Assembly (NCBI GenBank): GCA_007449985.2
Contig: VIIQ02000559.1
Coordinates: 588,501-652,500 of the forward strand
Length of the DNA: 64,000 nucleotides
Origin: Desmodesmus armatus
Taxonomy: Eukaryota > Chlorophyta > Chlorophyceae > Sphaeropleales > Scenedesmaceae
Direction: 5' to 3'
Positions 55,101 to 64,000 of this stretch are shown one piece after another (position 1 is the first letter of the stretch; each line of letters starts with the position of its first letter). The notes under the pieces are model-generated. The model was given only the letters and a program-made list of their open reading frames with translations, did no database searches and was not told the origin of the DNA. The position numbers and the translations under genes are program-made.

Positions 55101-55771
55101 GGAGGAGGTGTACAAGGCATGACAGACAAGACCAACCTGCTGTTGATGGAAAAGTCCTTGCAGACGCTGGTGCAGGAGGACTGCATGAAATTCACTTTTG
55201 TGCTGTTGGCATGGTGTGCTGAGCCGGTACCTACATGTGCACATATACCCTCACCCTGCTGCTACCAGATGCATGCGTCATGGAGCTGAACGTGTTCCTG
55301 CTGCTCACCTGTATGAGAACCAAAGAGGAACACACTGCTGCTATCAGTGCCTTGCTTTGGGAGGCTGGCATAGAGGATGCGGCAGCTGCCCTCCTGGACC
55401 AGCAGTAGGTCCCCGGGGGCACCTGGCACAAACTCAAAAGCCCAGGGCTTGCTGACTGGCTCGTATGGCGCTGCATCTGCATCTGGTGTGAACTGCAGCT
55501 CGAACCTCAGGAGCGTTGTGACTGTGCTGGAATCGAGATCTATGTGCTGATAGTGAAAGACGCCCTCGTCGTCAACGTAGGCGCTGTGCTGGCTGCTTGA
55601 AGGGTCCAACCTGCAGGACAGTGGTCGTTATACCATGCGGTATGAGCTGGTGATTGGGGGGGCTGGATGCAACATGGTAACATGATCAGCATACCTGCAG
55701 TGCTTAGCAGAGGCCAAGGAAGATCCATAGCTCCAGCCACTTGTGCCCAGCCTTGCAAGTATGATCGCCAT
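49106..55771 (-). CDS. WD40-like protein with long Gln/Ala-rich middle, function unknown
   Basis: Exons by phase: 55695-55771, 55309-55610, 54804-54961, 53948-54203, 53016-53473, 51902-52736, 50437-51620, 49858-49881 (24 nt, uncertain), 49575-49741, 49106-49274; about 1209 aa. The N-terminal ~430 residues show beta-propeller-like blades: ILYASLPKQGTDSSSVFLFG, GNLVLSGCSAGVLKLWRLSD, VAVGCSSSTVTMYDIASGRL, LLAVASSTGWLCVFG, LAFSPDGTTLAVAS. Then come about 670 residues of Ala/Ser/Gly- and Gln/Glu-rich low complexity, including runs such as QQEQQQREHQEQQQRR and a basic patch VKERLAARRQEALAMQQQ. A conserved-looking C-terminus (VARLADLDLPLQQQQYSYEA, HWVASRSIKPCMDTLF) ends with DVVQQLL. I could not place it in a family; a scaffold for a protein or RNA complex is the safest reading. 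The start codon choice is inferred from phase. Confidence 0.72.
53690..53832 (-). repeat. Downstream copy of WD40-like exon 4 3' edge
   Basis: About 135 bases matching 53942-54080 (NLAPGGPLGPDGGGVLPAGA, WDAPNGSTKIAAA and donor GGTGAGTC) recur about 250 bases downstream. The copy keeps an open frame and a donor, so it could act as a cassette only if an acceptor were available. Confidence 0.9.
54330..54425 (-). repeat. Upstream copy of WD40-like exon 4 5' edge
   Basis: It matches the acceptor and first ~75 bases of exon 53948-54203 (VAVGCSSSTVTMYDIASGRL reads VAVGSSSSTVTMYDIATGCL), 215 bases upstream in the gene sense, with CTACAG|GTGGCTGT intact. Confidence 0.9.
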
Positions 55772-56278
55772 CCCAGCAGCAGTGAATGCCGGACAGCAGC
55801 CAGGATGTGTGTATGTAAGGAGCCTATCACTGCAGAGGGAGCCTACACAAGCATGATTGAAGAAATGATACAGCGGTTACTGTTTTGGGTCGAGCTGTGG
55901 AGTTTTTTGTGAACACACAGCAGGAGTACTCTGTGTCAACAACGGAGAAAGGACTTGCGGGCATTTCAGTACAACCAATAGCCATCCAGACCTAAGATGA
56001 TGAGCAGCAACATGATGTTGACGCAGTTCGGCGCTCTGACAAAATCAAACTCAACCGCCGGTGACTAATAGCTGAAACGAAAGAAGCGATCAGACGCAGT
56101 CAAGCCGCTGCAGCTTATGCCATCCTCGTTGTCTCTGCTATCTCATTACGTTTTAGCGCTGAGCTTGGATTGTCAGTTGAAGCAGCACTTTGAGCGATCT
56201 GGTCTGTCAGTACTCAATGTTCCGGCCAGCTAAGGACATGAAAATGTGATCCGGTTCTTCTTAATATAACCAAGCGCC
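55772..56278. promoter_or_regulatory. Divergent promoter region, WD40-like gene (-) / WW-FF gene (+)
   Basis: 507 bases separate the two start codons, so the promoters are likely shared or back to back. The sequence is lower in GC and free of the repeats seen in the introns. No clear TATA element at the expected distance. Confidence 0.55.
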
Positions 56279-58307
56279 ATGGATCACAACCCAGGTGTAA
56301 GGTGAGTTCTCCAGCAGTTTGCCAGTCTGGCAGTGCTGGAACAGCAGTAGCAGCAGCATCACAAGAAGCACCAGGAGACACACAGCACCCTCCACAACCT
56401 GTCTGTGACTTTGTTCATGCGCAGGAGCCCCGGTCAACCGCAGCAGCGTCCCCAGCAGCAGTTCCCGGGGCCGCCCCCGCCCGGGTTACAGCAGCTAAGA
56501 CCCCCAGGGCCAAGTGGGCCTTACCCGCCAGCTTACCCGGGCTTCAGGCCGCCTCCAGGTGCCCCTCCATTCCATCCAGCAGGTCCCTGGGGCTTCCCAC
56601 CACACCCTGGGTTCCCGCAGGGCCCTCCCCCGCCCTTCAGGCCCCCACCAGGTGCCCCACCACCAGGGCCGCAGCATGCAGGACTTAGGCCACCTGCAGG
56701 ATTTCCCGGGCAGCCACCACATGCAGGGGTGAGTGTGCTGACGTGCTGTGCTGAGCATGCTGATCAGCAGCGAGTGAATGCTGTTCAATGGGGCACATGG
56801 CTGTGCTTTTCCACTGCTGGCAGCTGAGCCACGAAGCAGCAGTGGTCGTGACTGGTGCAACAGCCGTGACCTCCAGCTGGGGTCGGTTGTGGCACTCTTC
56901 TTTAGGCTTTTTTCAGCAGCTGGGTAGCTGCAGCAAGGTGCCGGCAGCAGTAGTGAAGTCCCGGCAGCTCGGCAGCTTGAGTGGGTAGTTGGGATGTTGA
57001 TGCACACACCCAGGAAGTGTGGCGTGTGTCGGCTTGGGTCAGCACGCTCGTCTTGCATCCACACAAACGATGAAGCACATGGAACTTCCTGCTTAGCTAC
57101 GACACAGTCATCTTGACGCATGCCGCATGCGGCGGCCGCAGCAGTCTGTTACACCACACACGACCTCTTGCACGCAAAACCGAGTTGCATTGAGCACTCT
57201 CCCTTGATGGCTCAGTCTGACGGCCACGACTATGTGGTACACTCTGACTGCATCTGTTGCAGGCACCGCCACCATATGGAGCAGCAGGCCCACCTCCTTT
57301 CCCTGGGGCCCCATCTCCCTTCAGGGGTCCCTCACATGGCCCAGGTTACCCAGGCTTTACGGGACCTGGCTTCCCTGGACCACCTGGCCCAAGGCCTGGT
57401 GTTCCGGGACCTCTTCCGCCACCCGGCCTGCCTGGCCCACCACATGGACCTCCAGCACGACCTGGCCCATTTGCTGGACCTGGACCAGCTGCTGGACCTG
57501 GCCCATTTGCCGGGCCTGGCCCAGCTGGGGGACCTGGCCCATCTGCGGAATCTGGCCCAGCTGGGGGACAAGGCCCAGCAGGGGCTCAAGGCCCTGCAGC
57601 AGCAGCAGGAGCAGCAGCGACGGGGCCGGGCCCGGGGAAAGCTGGTGGGGTTGCTGAGGCGCGCGGAGACTCGCCACCGCCACCGCTGCCCCCTGGAGAC
57701 CCTGGTGAGCTGACTGAGCCCCAAGCTACAGTACAGAAGTTGCCATGGCTGTTTACCTGCAAGCATCACAAGGGCTCGTGCAATGCGCCAGTCGGGGTGC
57801 ATTTTCATTCAGCATGTATCCCTTGCGCTTGCCGTCAATGCACAATGTGTGCAAGACACTGAGCTTTAGTCCAGTTTTAGCTGATGCAATCTTGCTGACA
57901 GTAACTGGGTTGTAAAGGTACATTCAAGCACATATGTGTTTGTGAATGCTTGCAGCTGCTGAGGAGGAGGCTGATGAAGAGGAGCGGGCGCTAGCAGCAG
58001 AAGCCGCAGAGATTGAGGCAGAAGCCCACAAGGCCTCATCCTCTTCTGAGGCAGACCAGAAGCGCCTCATTGCTCGCGCCTGGACGGCACACAAGTCTGC
58101 CGAGGGCCAGGTGTACTACCACAACAGCATTACCGGGGACAGCAGCTGGAGTGTGCCGGAGGGCTTTGCGGGAGATGCAGGTGGGTGAATATTCCTGTGC
58201 CTGTTGCAAGTAAGTAACCACCCAAGCAGCTGTGTCTGCAAGCCAGCTGCAGGTAAGGCGTCGTGCAATGCAGGCTGCGCACAGCTGCTGCAACTTTCTT
58301 TTCAGCC

Positions 58308-58339
<32 letters not shown>

Positions 58340-58560
58340 GCTGCAGAGGTTGGCGAGGCCCCAGTGCCCGTGGCCCAAGCCCAGATTGGTGGCAGCCCCT
58401 CGTGTGAGGTGCAATGCAGGCTGGGCATGGCTGCGGTCACCATCACTTTGATGCTGCTGTGCTGTGTTGTGCTGTGCAGACACTGTTGGTGAGGCCCCAG
58501 TGCCGGTGGCCCAAGCCCAGATTGTGGCAGCCCCTGGTGTGAGGTGAAGTGCTCTGACGG

Positions 58561-58591
<31 letters not shown>

Positions 58592-61500
58592 AGAGGTTGG
58601 TGAGGCCCCAGCCGGTTGCCCCAAGCCCAGATTGGTGGCAGCCCGTGGTGTGAGGTGCAATGCAGGCTGGGCATGGCTGCGGTCACCATCACTTTGATGC
58701 TGCTGTGCTGTGTTGTGCTGTGCAGACACTGTTGGTGAGGCGCCAGTGCCTGTGGCCCAAGCCCAGATCGGTGGCAGCCCCTGGTATGAGGTGAAGTGCT
58801 CTGACGGGCGGCGCTACTTCTTCAACCACAGCACACACCAGACGCTGTGGAGCATGCCGCCAGAGGTGAGGTTGGGGGGGGGGAGTCCAGCGCGCAGTTC
58901 AGGGTGGAAGTTGAGGCTGAGGGTTCAGGGTTTCCAGACGTTCCGCGTCAACACAGCACACACCAGACGCTGTAGAGCATGCCCCCAGAGGTGAGGCTTG
59001 GGGGCGTGGGGTTGAGGGTGGGTACATGGTTCAGGTTCAGGGCTTGACATTTTGCATTGTGGAACCTGCAGCAATCGCAGCCCTGTGTCTGTTGTCTGTG
59101 TGTGATGTTGTCCTTTTCATATGACGCCAGTCAGAAATGCCGAATGCTACCTTTGCTGCGCCCTTTCGGGCAGGCTCACCTGCCCGGCCAGCATTGGCGG
59201 ATGATGGCGATTTGAAATTGAGCACGGTGACGGTTCTCTGTAGCCGTGCACAGCCACACACTGTCTTCCTGAGCTGTCATCTGCTTGAGTGATGTAGCTA
59301 CCCTGGCTTTGTGTAGGTGGCGCCACAGCTGTCACTCACTCTCCCTTGTTTTCGCAGAGGATGCCAATCAAGAAGCAGCAGGCAGACGGTGGCCGTAGTT
59401 TGTAGCCGTGGCACAGTCCCACCTGTTCTTGCTAACTTATGTTTGTTAGAGTGATGCGGCTAATGTGGCTTTTTGCAGGTGGCCGCAATCAAGAAGCAGC
59501 AGGCAGGCGAGGCAGCAAAGGAGGCGGCAGTTGCTGACAATGACTGGCCTGCATGATAGTGCTTGCATGCAGCTGACACAGGCGATTGTCACTCTCCCCC
59601 TTGTTTCTGCAGGTTGCCGCAATCAAAAAGCAGCAGGCAGACGAGGCAGCAAAAGAGGCGGCAAAGCAGCGGCTAGCAGCAGCAGAGCAGCGAGCGGCAG
59701 CACTAAGGCAGATGGAGGCTGCCGCTAGGGCTGGTGGGCCAGCGAACCAACCTGGCAGGGGCCAGGGCCCGGGAGGGTGGGGTCCCCCTGGTGCTGCTGG
59801 TGGGAGGGCAGATGCCTTTCGTCGCATGCACATGCAGCAGCGGATGGCAGCCCGGCAGAACTCAGGTGCGTTGTCGTTGTATGGTCAGTGTATGTGGACC
59901 ACTGGTGTGTGACGCAAGGGTGCGGAAACGGGTGCATGAGCCCCCGTGTCAACATAAAGAGGCAGCTGCCAGGGCTGGTGGGCCGGTAGCCCCTCACTCC
60001 TCCGGGCTTCGTTTCTTAACGTTGAAGGCATGTGAGTGTTTTTTGGTTGAAACCTAGTGAAGTGGGTTTGGCTGGATTGTTCCCTGGGCATGCACTGAAA
60101 CTCACTTTTTTGTTCTGACTGTTTCTTGTCGCGCAGGCGGGCCTGACATGCTGTCGAAGGAGGTGCGTGTCACTCGCTTCAAGCAGCTGCTGCTGGAGGG
60201 CGGTGTCAACGCCTTCAGCCTGTATGCCAAGGTCAAGGCCAAGCTGGACAAGGATGAGCGGTGAGGGCTTTGGCTTTGGTGGCAGGCTTTGGTGGCTTTA
60301 TAAGGGCTGTGGGCATCTGCTCAGGGCTTTGGAGTCTGGTTTAGGGCTTTGGTTGAGGGAGCTGTGTATGCCAAGAGCGACGGGAGGGGAGCGGCCAGCT
60401 TGTTTGCCGAAGTGAGGTACACCTGTAAAAGGTTGGGCGGTGCGAGAGTCCCGGGCTGTGGGGCAATTGATCAACCACCAAACCCCTGTTTGGTTTGCTT
60501 GGGTCGGCATCAGGCATATATAGAATAGTTGATTAATGTATGGCAAGGTTGAGCGACCAGCACATGTAAGTTAGGCACTGGCGCTTGTTGACGCAAATGA
60601 GGCCTCGATGTGTTGCCCTTCCGTTCTGCTTTCATTCTTGAGGGAGCTTGCGCTAGCAGCGCTGTGCCATGCTGTGTTATGCTGTGCTGTGTCATGCTGC
60701 GCTGTGCCGTGCTGTGCAGGTGGAAGCTGCTGCCGAGTGAAGGGGAGAGGCGCACTGTGTTTGATGAGTTCTGCAAGAATGTGGCAGCAGAGCAGAAGGA
60801 GCTAGCGGCAGCAGCAGCACGCCAGTCTGTGGATGGGTTCAAGTGAGTGCTTTGTTTTCGCATTATTGTTTTCAGAATCAAAGTGGTGGCTGTTTTCCCG
60901 GCAAAGCAGACCGCCCTGTGTGGTACACGATACTATTATTGATATGATTTGTCATGCATGTATGTCTTGAAAGAGTGTGTTGGAGATCCACCTCTTCTAT
61001 GATCCTATGAACTTATATGAGTTGAGATAGTTCAAGCCAGTTACACAGGTTAGTGGTTTACTTTTGTTACTTTCCACTTGCGCAGGGCACTTTTGGAGGA
61101 AGCGCTGCAGTTGGAGCGGCAGCTGCACATTGCTCTGCTAGCCGACAAAATGAACCAGCAGGAGGAACATCAACAACAGCAGCAGCAGAAGGGCGAGGGC
61201 CAGGAGAAGCAGGAGGAAGGAGAGCAGCAGCAGGAAAAGGCTGACGCAGATGCGGCTGCAGCAGACAGCCTAGCTATCCCAGGTGGGTGAGGGCATTGTT
61301 GGCAGACTGGTGTATGTGCATTGCAGGCGTGGTGCAGATGATTGCAGGGAGTAGACAAGGGAAGTGCAAAGACACACCCGCCATCTTTCGAGCCAAAGCG
61401 TGTCTGCACAGTGCCTGCTTTGTAAGCATGACGTGAACGCCGACTGCTAGTTTTGCCCGTACTATCTGTTCCTGATGCTTTCACCATGATTTCACCTCGT

Positions 61501-63732
61501 CAGCACCTGGTCACTTGCTGCTTCCTGCGCATCTCAGTGCACTTGAATGTCTTTTTTCCAAACCACTTATTCCTCTGGGTGCATGCAGGCGGCGCGGCCT
61601 TGCCGGATCCTGAGGACATCCCAGAGCAGGAGCTTGACCTTTCTATGGAGCAGCTGGAGAGGTGGGTGTAGGTCTCATACCTTACTCAAAGCACTGCCTG
61701 TAGTAGCACTGATGGTACGGGTTGCAGCACAACTGGTGGTTTCTGTAATGAACAAAGTATGGTGAGGCTAACAAAGCGGTGTATGTGCGTGTAATTTGCA
61801 TACGAGTACGTGAAGACAGTATGCAGGTTAGTTGGGTGGTGCCTAGATCTGCACGTGCGTATTGTTTGTTGCAGGATCACGACAGGGGGCGGAGGCAGCA
61901 AGCCTTCATGCAAACTGTACTCTTTCATTAGTGCAAGGGGAGGCTGACAAGTCACTACTGTCACTGCAAGCACTGCCACGTACCAATGCATTGGTAGTGA
62001 CCCAACCATGCTTCAATTAAACCCTGTTATGAATATACCCTGCAGGTACTGGTCAAATGATGACCGCTGGGGGGCAGTCAGCACAGAGCAGCGTGGGCAG
62101 ATGTTCAAGGAGCGCTTTGGGGCACATGCAGCGGCGGCAGCAGCACGGAAAGAGGTGAGCATGCTTCTGAAACTTCCCAGCCTTTGCTGGCGCACCCCGC
62201 AGCTGACAAAGTGCAGTCGTTTACAACAGCCACATAGGAAGGTTTTGATGGTGGATCCGTCCTAAAATATGTGCCGCTTCACGGTGGCGGCGTTGTCACG
62301 GCTTGATCGCTGTCGCCGCCCCCAATGCACACTCATACTGTTATCTGCGGCCACGCCACCAGCTTCACTCAACCAGGAGTCTGCGAGGGTGGCACTTGCA
62401 CTTGCCGCACAGCGCAGGCGACATCCCCGCACCTTCACGTGAATGTGTTCCTGTCTGCAGGTTCGAGCACAGCAGCTGGCTGTGCAGTTCCGGAGGCTGC
62501 TGCAGCAGCTGAACGTCGCCGCATCCAGCAGCTGGCGCGGGTCTGTGCGTGATGCTGTCAGGGCTGCTGCCGCGCAACACAAGGCAGAGAATGGCGATGC
62601 GGAAGCTGCAGGTGTGTTGGCTGGCTGACTGTATGTCCGCCTGGTTGCCTTTGCCACGCATAATATTTATTACATGAAGATGGGGCATGCCATGTGTGAT
62701 TCTTTGTCCAACACTCTTAGCCAGGAAGGAGTGGCAGGGGCATTATGGGCAGGGCTAGTCAGATTGCTTTAGCTCAGCAGCACATGCAGGCTTGTGCATC
62801 TCCTTGCAAAGCAATGCACCAGCTGGGCTTTCGTGTGGCCTTGGCCGCCCAACGCCGACACATGCGCTGCTGCGTAGCCAGCATGGCACTAGCAAAACCC
62901 ACGTCCTTGCCTACCTCTGTTGCTGCTGTTGGTGGTGGCTGTTGCAGCGTCTGCTGATGGGGAACAGGAAGTGGAGCCAGCAGCAGCAGCTGCTGCGTTG
63001 GAGGAGGCAGAGAGAGAGCAGCTGTTCCGGCAGTACGTCTCAGAGCTGGGCAAGCAGGAAGCCAGGTATGCCTGTGTCTTTTGATCACTCCTGCGTTTTG
63101 AATGTATGTGTCACTCTTATCACTCCTGTGCTGAGAGGTGTGCCTGGTCACCACCCTCAAAGTCAGAGAGAGTTTTCAATTTGGATTATGTTCACATGCA
63201 TGCCCATATCACACACAGGAGACCGCGCCAGCGTCAGCACTTTTGCAAGTCCTGCAGCTGCCTACAGGACGTTCTGTGGTTGCCCTATCAGCTGTGAAAC
63301 GGCATCAGCTCCTCCTTTCTATTTTGGCATTGTGTTCAAGAGTGCTTCGCATACTGACTGCTGGCGCTCGTGCTGGTGGCCGCTAGCACAGAAAGCCACA
63401 CTTGGCAGGCCCCCGTCCTGCATGGATGCTCGTCAGAGAGCGTACAATGCACGCTGCATGGTTGCGCTCAGCACACTCTTGCATCACCCCAAGACCCATC
63501 ACACTCCCGTGTATGCCTATGCAGTGAGCGCCACAAGGCGCAGCAGCAGCGGCAGCGGCAGGCAGCAGCAGAGGCACGGCTAGCGGAGCAGGCAGCTGAG
63601 TCAGCGGCTCGGCAGCGCAAAGCCGCGCGCAGCGATGCCGTGTCAGCGTACAAAACCCTTTTGGCAGAAGTTGTGCGGGATCCTGAGGCCAGCTTCCAGA
63701 CATGGCTACCCAAGCTGACGAAGGATCCACTG
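56279..63732 (+). CDS. WW/FF-domain transcription-splicing factor, TCERG1/PRP40C-like, 3' end outside window
   Basis: Fourteen exons in phase: 56279-56301 (23 nt, ATG), 56425-56728, 57263-57704, 57956-58180, 58726-58865, 59613-59865, 60137-60260, 60720-60842, 61086-61282, 61589-61661, 62046-62154, 62461-62611, 62948-63065, 63525-63732; it continues past the window. A Pro/Gly-rich N-terminus (~250 aa) is followed by WW1 (ARAWTAHKSAEGQVYYHNSI...SSWSVPEGF) and WW2 (WYEVKCSDGRRYFFNHSTHQ...LWSMPPE), a charged Ala/Gln coiled region, FF1 (FKQLLLEGGVNAFSLYAKVK...RRTVFDEFCKNV), further FF-like segments (DDRWGAVSTEQRGQMFKERF) and YKTLLAEVVRDPEASFQTWL at the edge. Such proteins couple RNA polymerase II CTD and splicing factors in the nucleus: WW domains bind Pro-rich ligands and FF domains bind phospho-CTD. 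Exons 5 and 6 have partial copies in the flanking introns. Confidence 0.88.
58346..58992 (+). repeat. WW2 exon with three upstream 5'-edge copies and one downstream 3'-edge copy
   Basis: The 5' part of exon 58726-58865 (VGEAPVPVAQAQIGGSPWYE) with an AG acceptor recurs at about 58346-58410, 58478-58560 and 58588-58660. Its 3' part (STHQTLWSMPPE, with donor GAGGTGAGG) recurs at 58944-58991 with a TAG in frame. Two acceptor types alternate (GCAG|ACACTGTTGG and GCAG|AGGTTGG), suggesting duplication of a two-copy block. Confidence 0.92.
59355..59545 (+). repeat. Two upstream copies of WW/FF exon 6 5' edge
   Basis: The start of exon 59613-59865 (VAAIKKQQADEAAKEAA) with its acceptor recurs at about 59358-59395 and 59480-59540. 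A short inner piece of the same exon (AAARAGGP) also recurs downstream at 59960-59992. Confidence 0.88.
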
Positions 63733-63926
63733 GTGGGTGATTGTGGGGCTGGTGGGGGTTCTGATGCGGCGTGTGGGGCGGTGGTGGATACCTTTGCTCG
63801 CTCGCTGAGTGATGAGGATGGCACGTTGTCCCGGTCATTTGGTAGTGTACTGTGTTGACTGGGTGAGTCACTGGGGCAGTGCTGGTGCATCGGTGGTTTT
63901 GATGTGCCTGTGTACAGCAGGGCTGT

Positions 63927-63983
63927 ACTATGGTGGTACCACACATGGTGGTACCACATATCAGGTATGTGGTCCACCATAGT
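63927..63983. repeat. Imperfect inverted repeat at the window edge
   Basis: The segment ACTATGGTGGTACCACACA (63927-63945) pairs with 63966-63983 with one bulge and one mismatch, and an inner TGGTGGTACCACATA unit pairs as well. It lies in the intron after the last visible exon. Confidence 0.75.
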
Positions 63984-64000
63984 GATATAGTGTTGATTGT

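Overview
The window is nuclear DNA of a green alga, most likely a chlorophycean (Chlamydomonas/Volvox/Haematococcus grade). The signs are many short GT-AG introns, GC-rich coding sequence with long Ala/Gln/Gly/Pro low-complexity runs, CTG/CAG and TGTGC microsatellites in introns, and plant-type genes (non-phosphorylating GAPDH, chloroplast DEAD-box helicase, plant-type GDH, VAP27-like protein). I see no bacterial, organellar or viral block and no rRNA or tRNA gene. I rebuilt the gene models by hand from splice sites, reading-frame phase and protein family. In most genes every exon keeps phase and the total is divisible by three, which is strong internal support.

Layout: (A) 321-8400 (+), 3' part of a large repetitive Lys/Ala/Pro/Glu protein of unknown function. 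(B) 10128-16403 (-), chloroplast DEAD-box RNA helicase of the RH58 type, 842 aa, 8 exons. (C) 17658-21528 (-), Golgi GT10 alpha-1,3-fucosyltransferase-like protein, 464 aa, 8 exons. (D) 22522-29824 (+), mitochondrial glutamate dehydrogenase, 455 aa, 11 exons. (E) 30994-36898 (-), secreted protein with a disintegrin-like Cys motif, model partly open. (F) 39002-44129 (-), NADP-dependent non-phosphorylating glyceraldehyde-3-phosphate dehydrogenase, 498 aa, 8 exons, one frameshift. (G) 46264-48800 (-), VAP27-like ER membrane protein, 247 aa, 9 exons. (H) 49106-55771 (-), WD40-like protein with a long Gln/Ala-rich middle, about 1209 aa, 10 exons. (I) 56279 to beyond the right edge (+), WW/FF-domain TCERG1/PRP40C-like splicing-transcription factor. 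C/D and H/I are divergent pairs; A/B and D/E are convergent. The genes belong to unrelated pathways and form no operon or cluster.

The most striking pattern is that many exons are accompanied by truncated copies of their own edge. Partial duplicates of the exon 5' end plus its acceptor lie just upstream, and duplicates of the exon 3' end plus its donor lie just downstream, always in the same orientation and always inside the neighbouring intron. I see this in seven of the nine genes: most densely in GDH (exons 5-8, 10, 11) and GAPN (exons 3-7, including a 131-bp array), and also in the helicase, the WD40 gene, the WW/FF gene and, as single copies, gene A. These look like recurrent tandem duplications spanning splice junctions that survive because splicing skips them; they leave arrays of decoy splice sites.

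Other points: three exons (genes A, E, F) are one base short, each next to a run of G or C, which suggests either consensus errors or real lesions. There are near-perfect hairpins inside introns, two inverted GACATCG-rich repeats, and TGTGC/TGCTG pentamer tracts that sit where the polypyrimidine tract should be.
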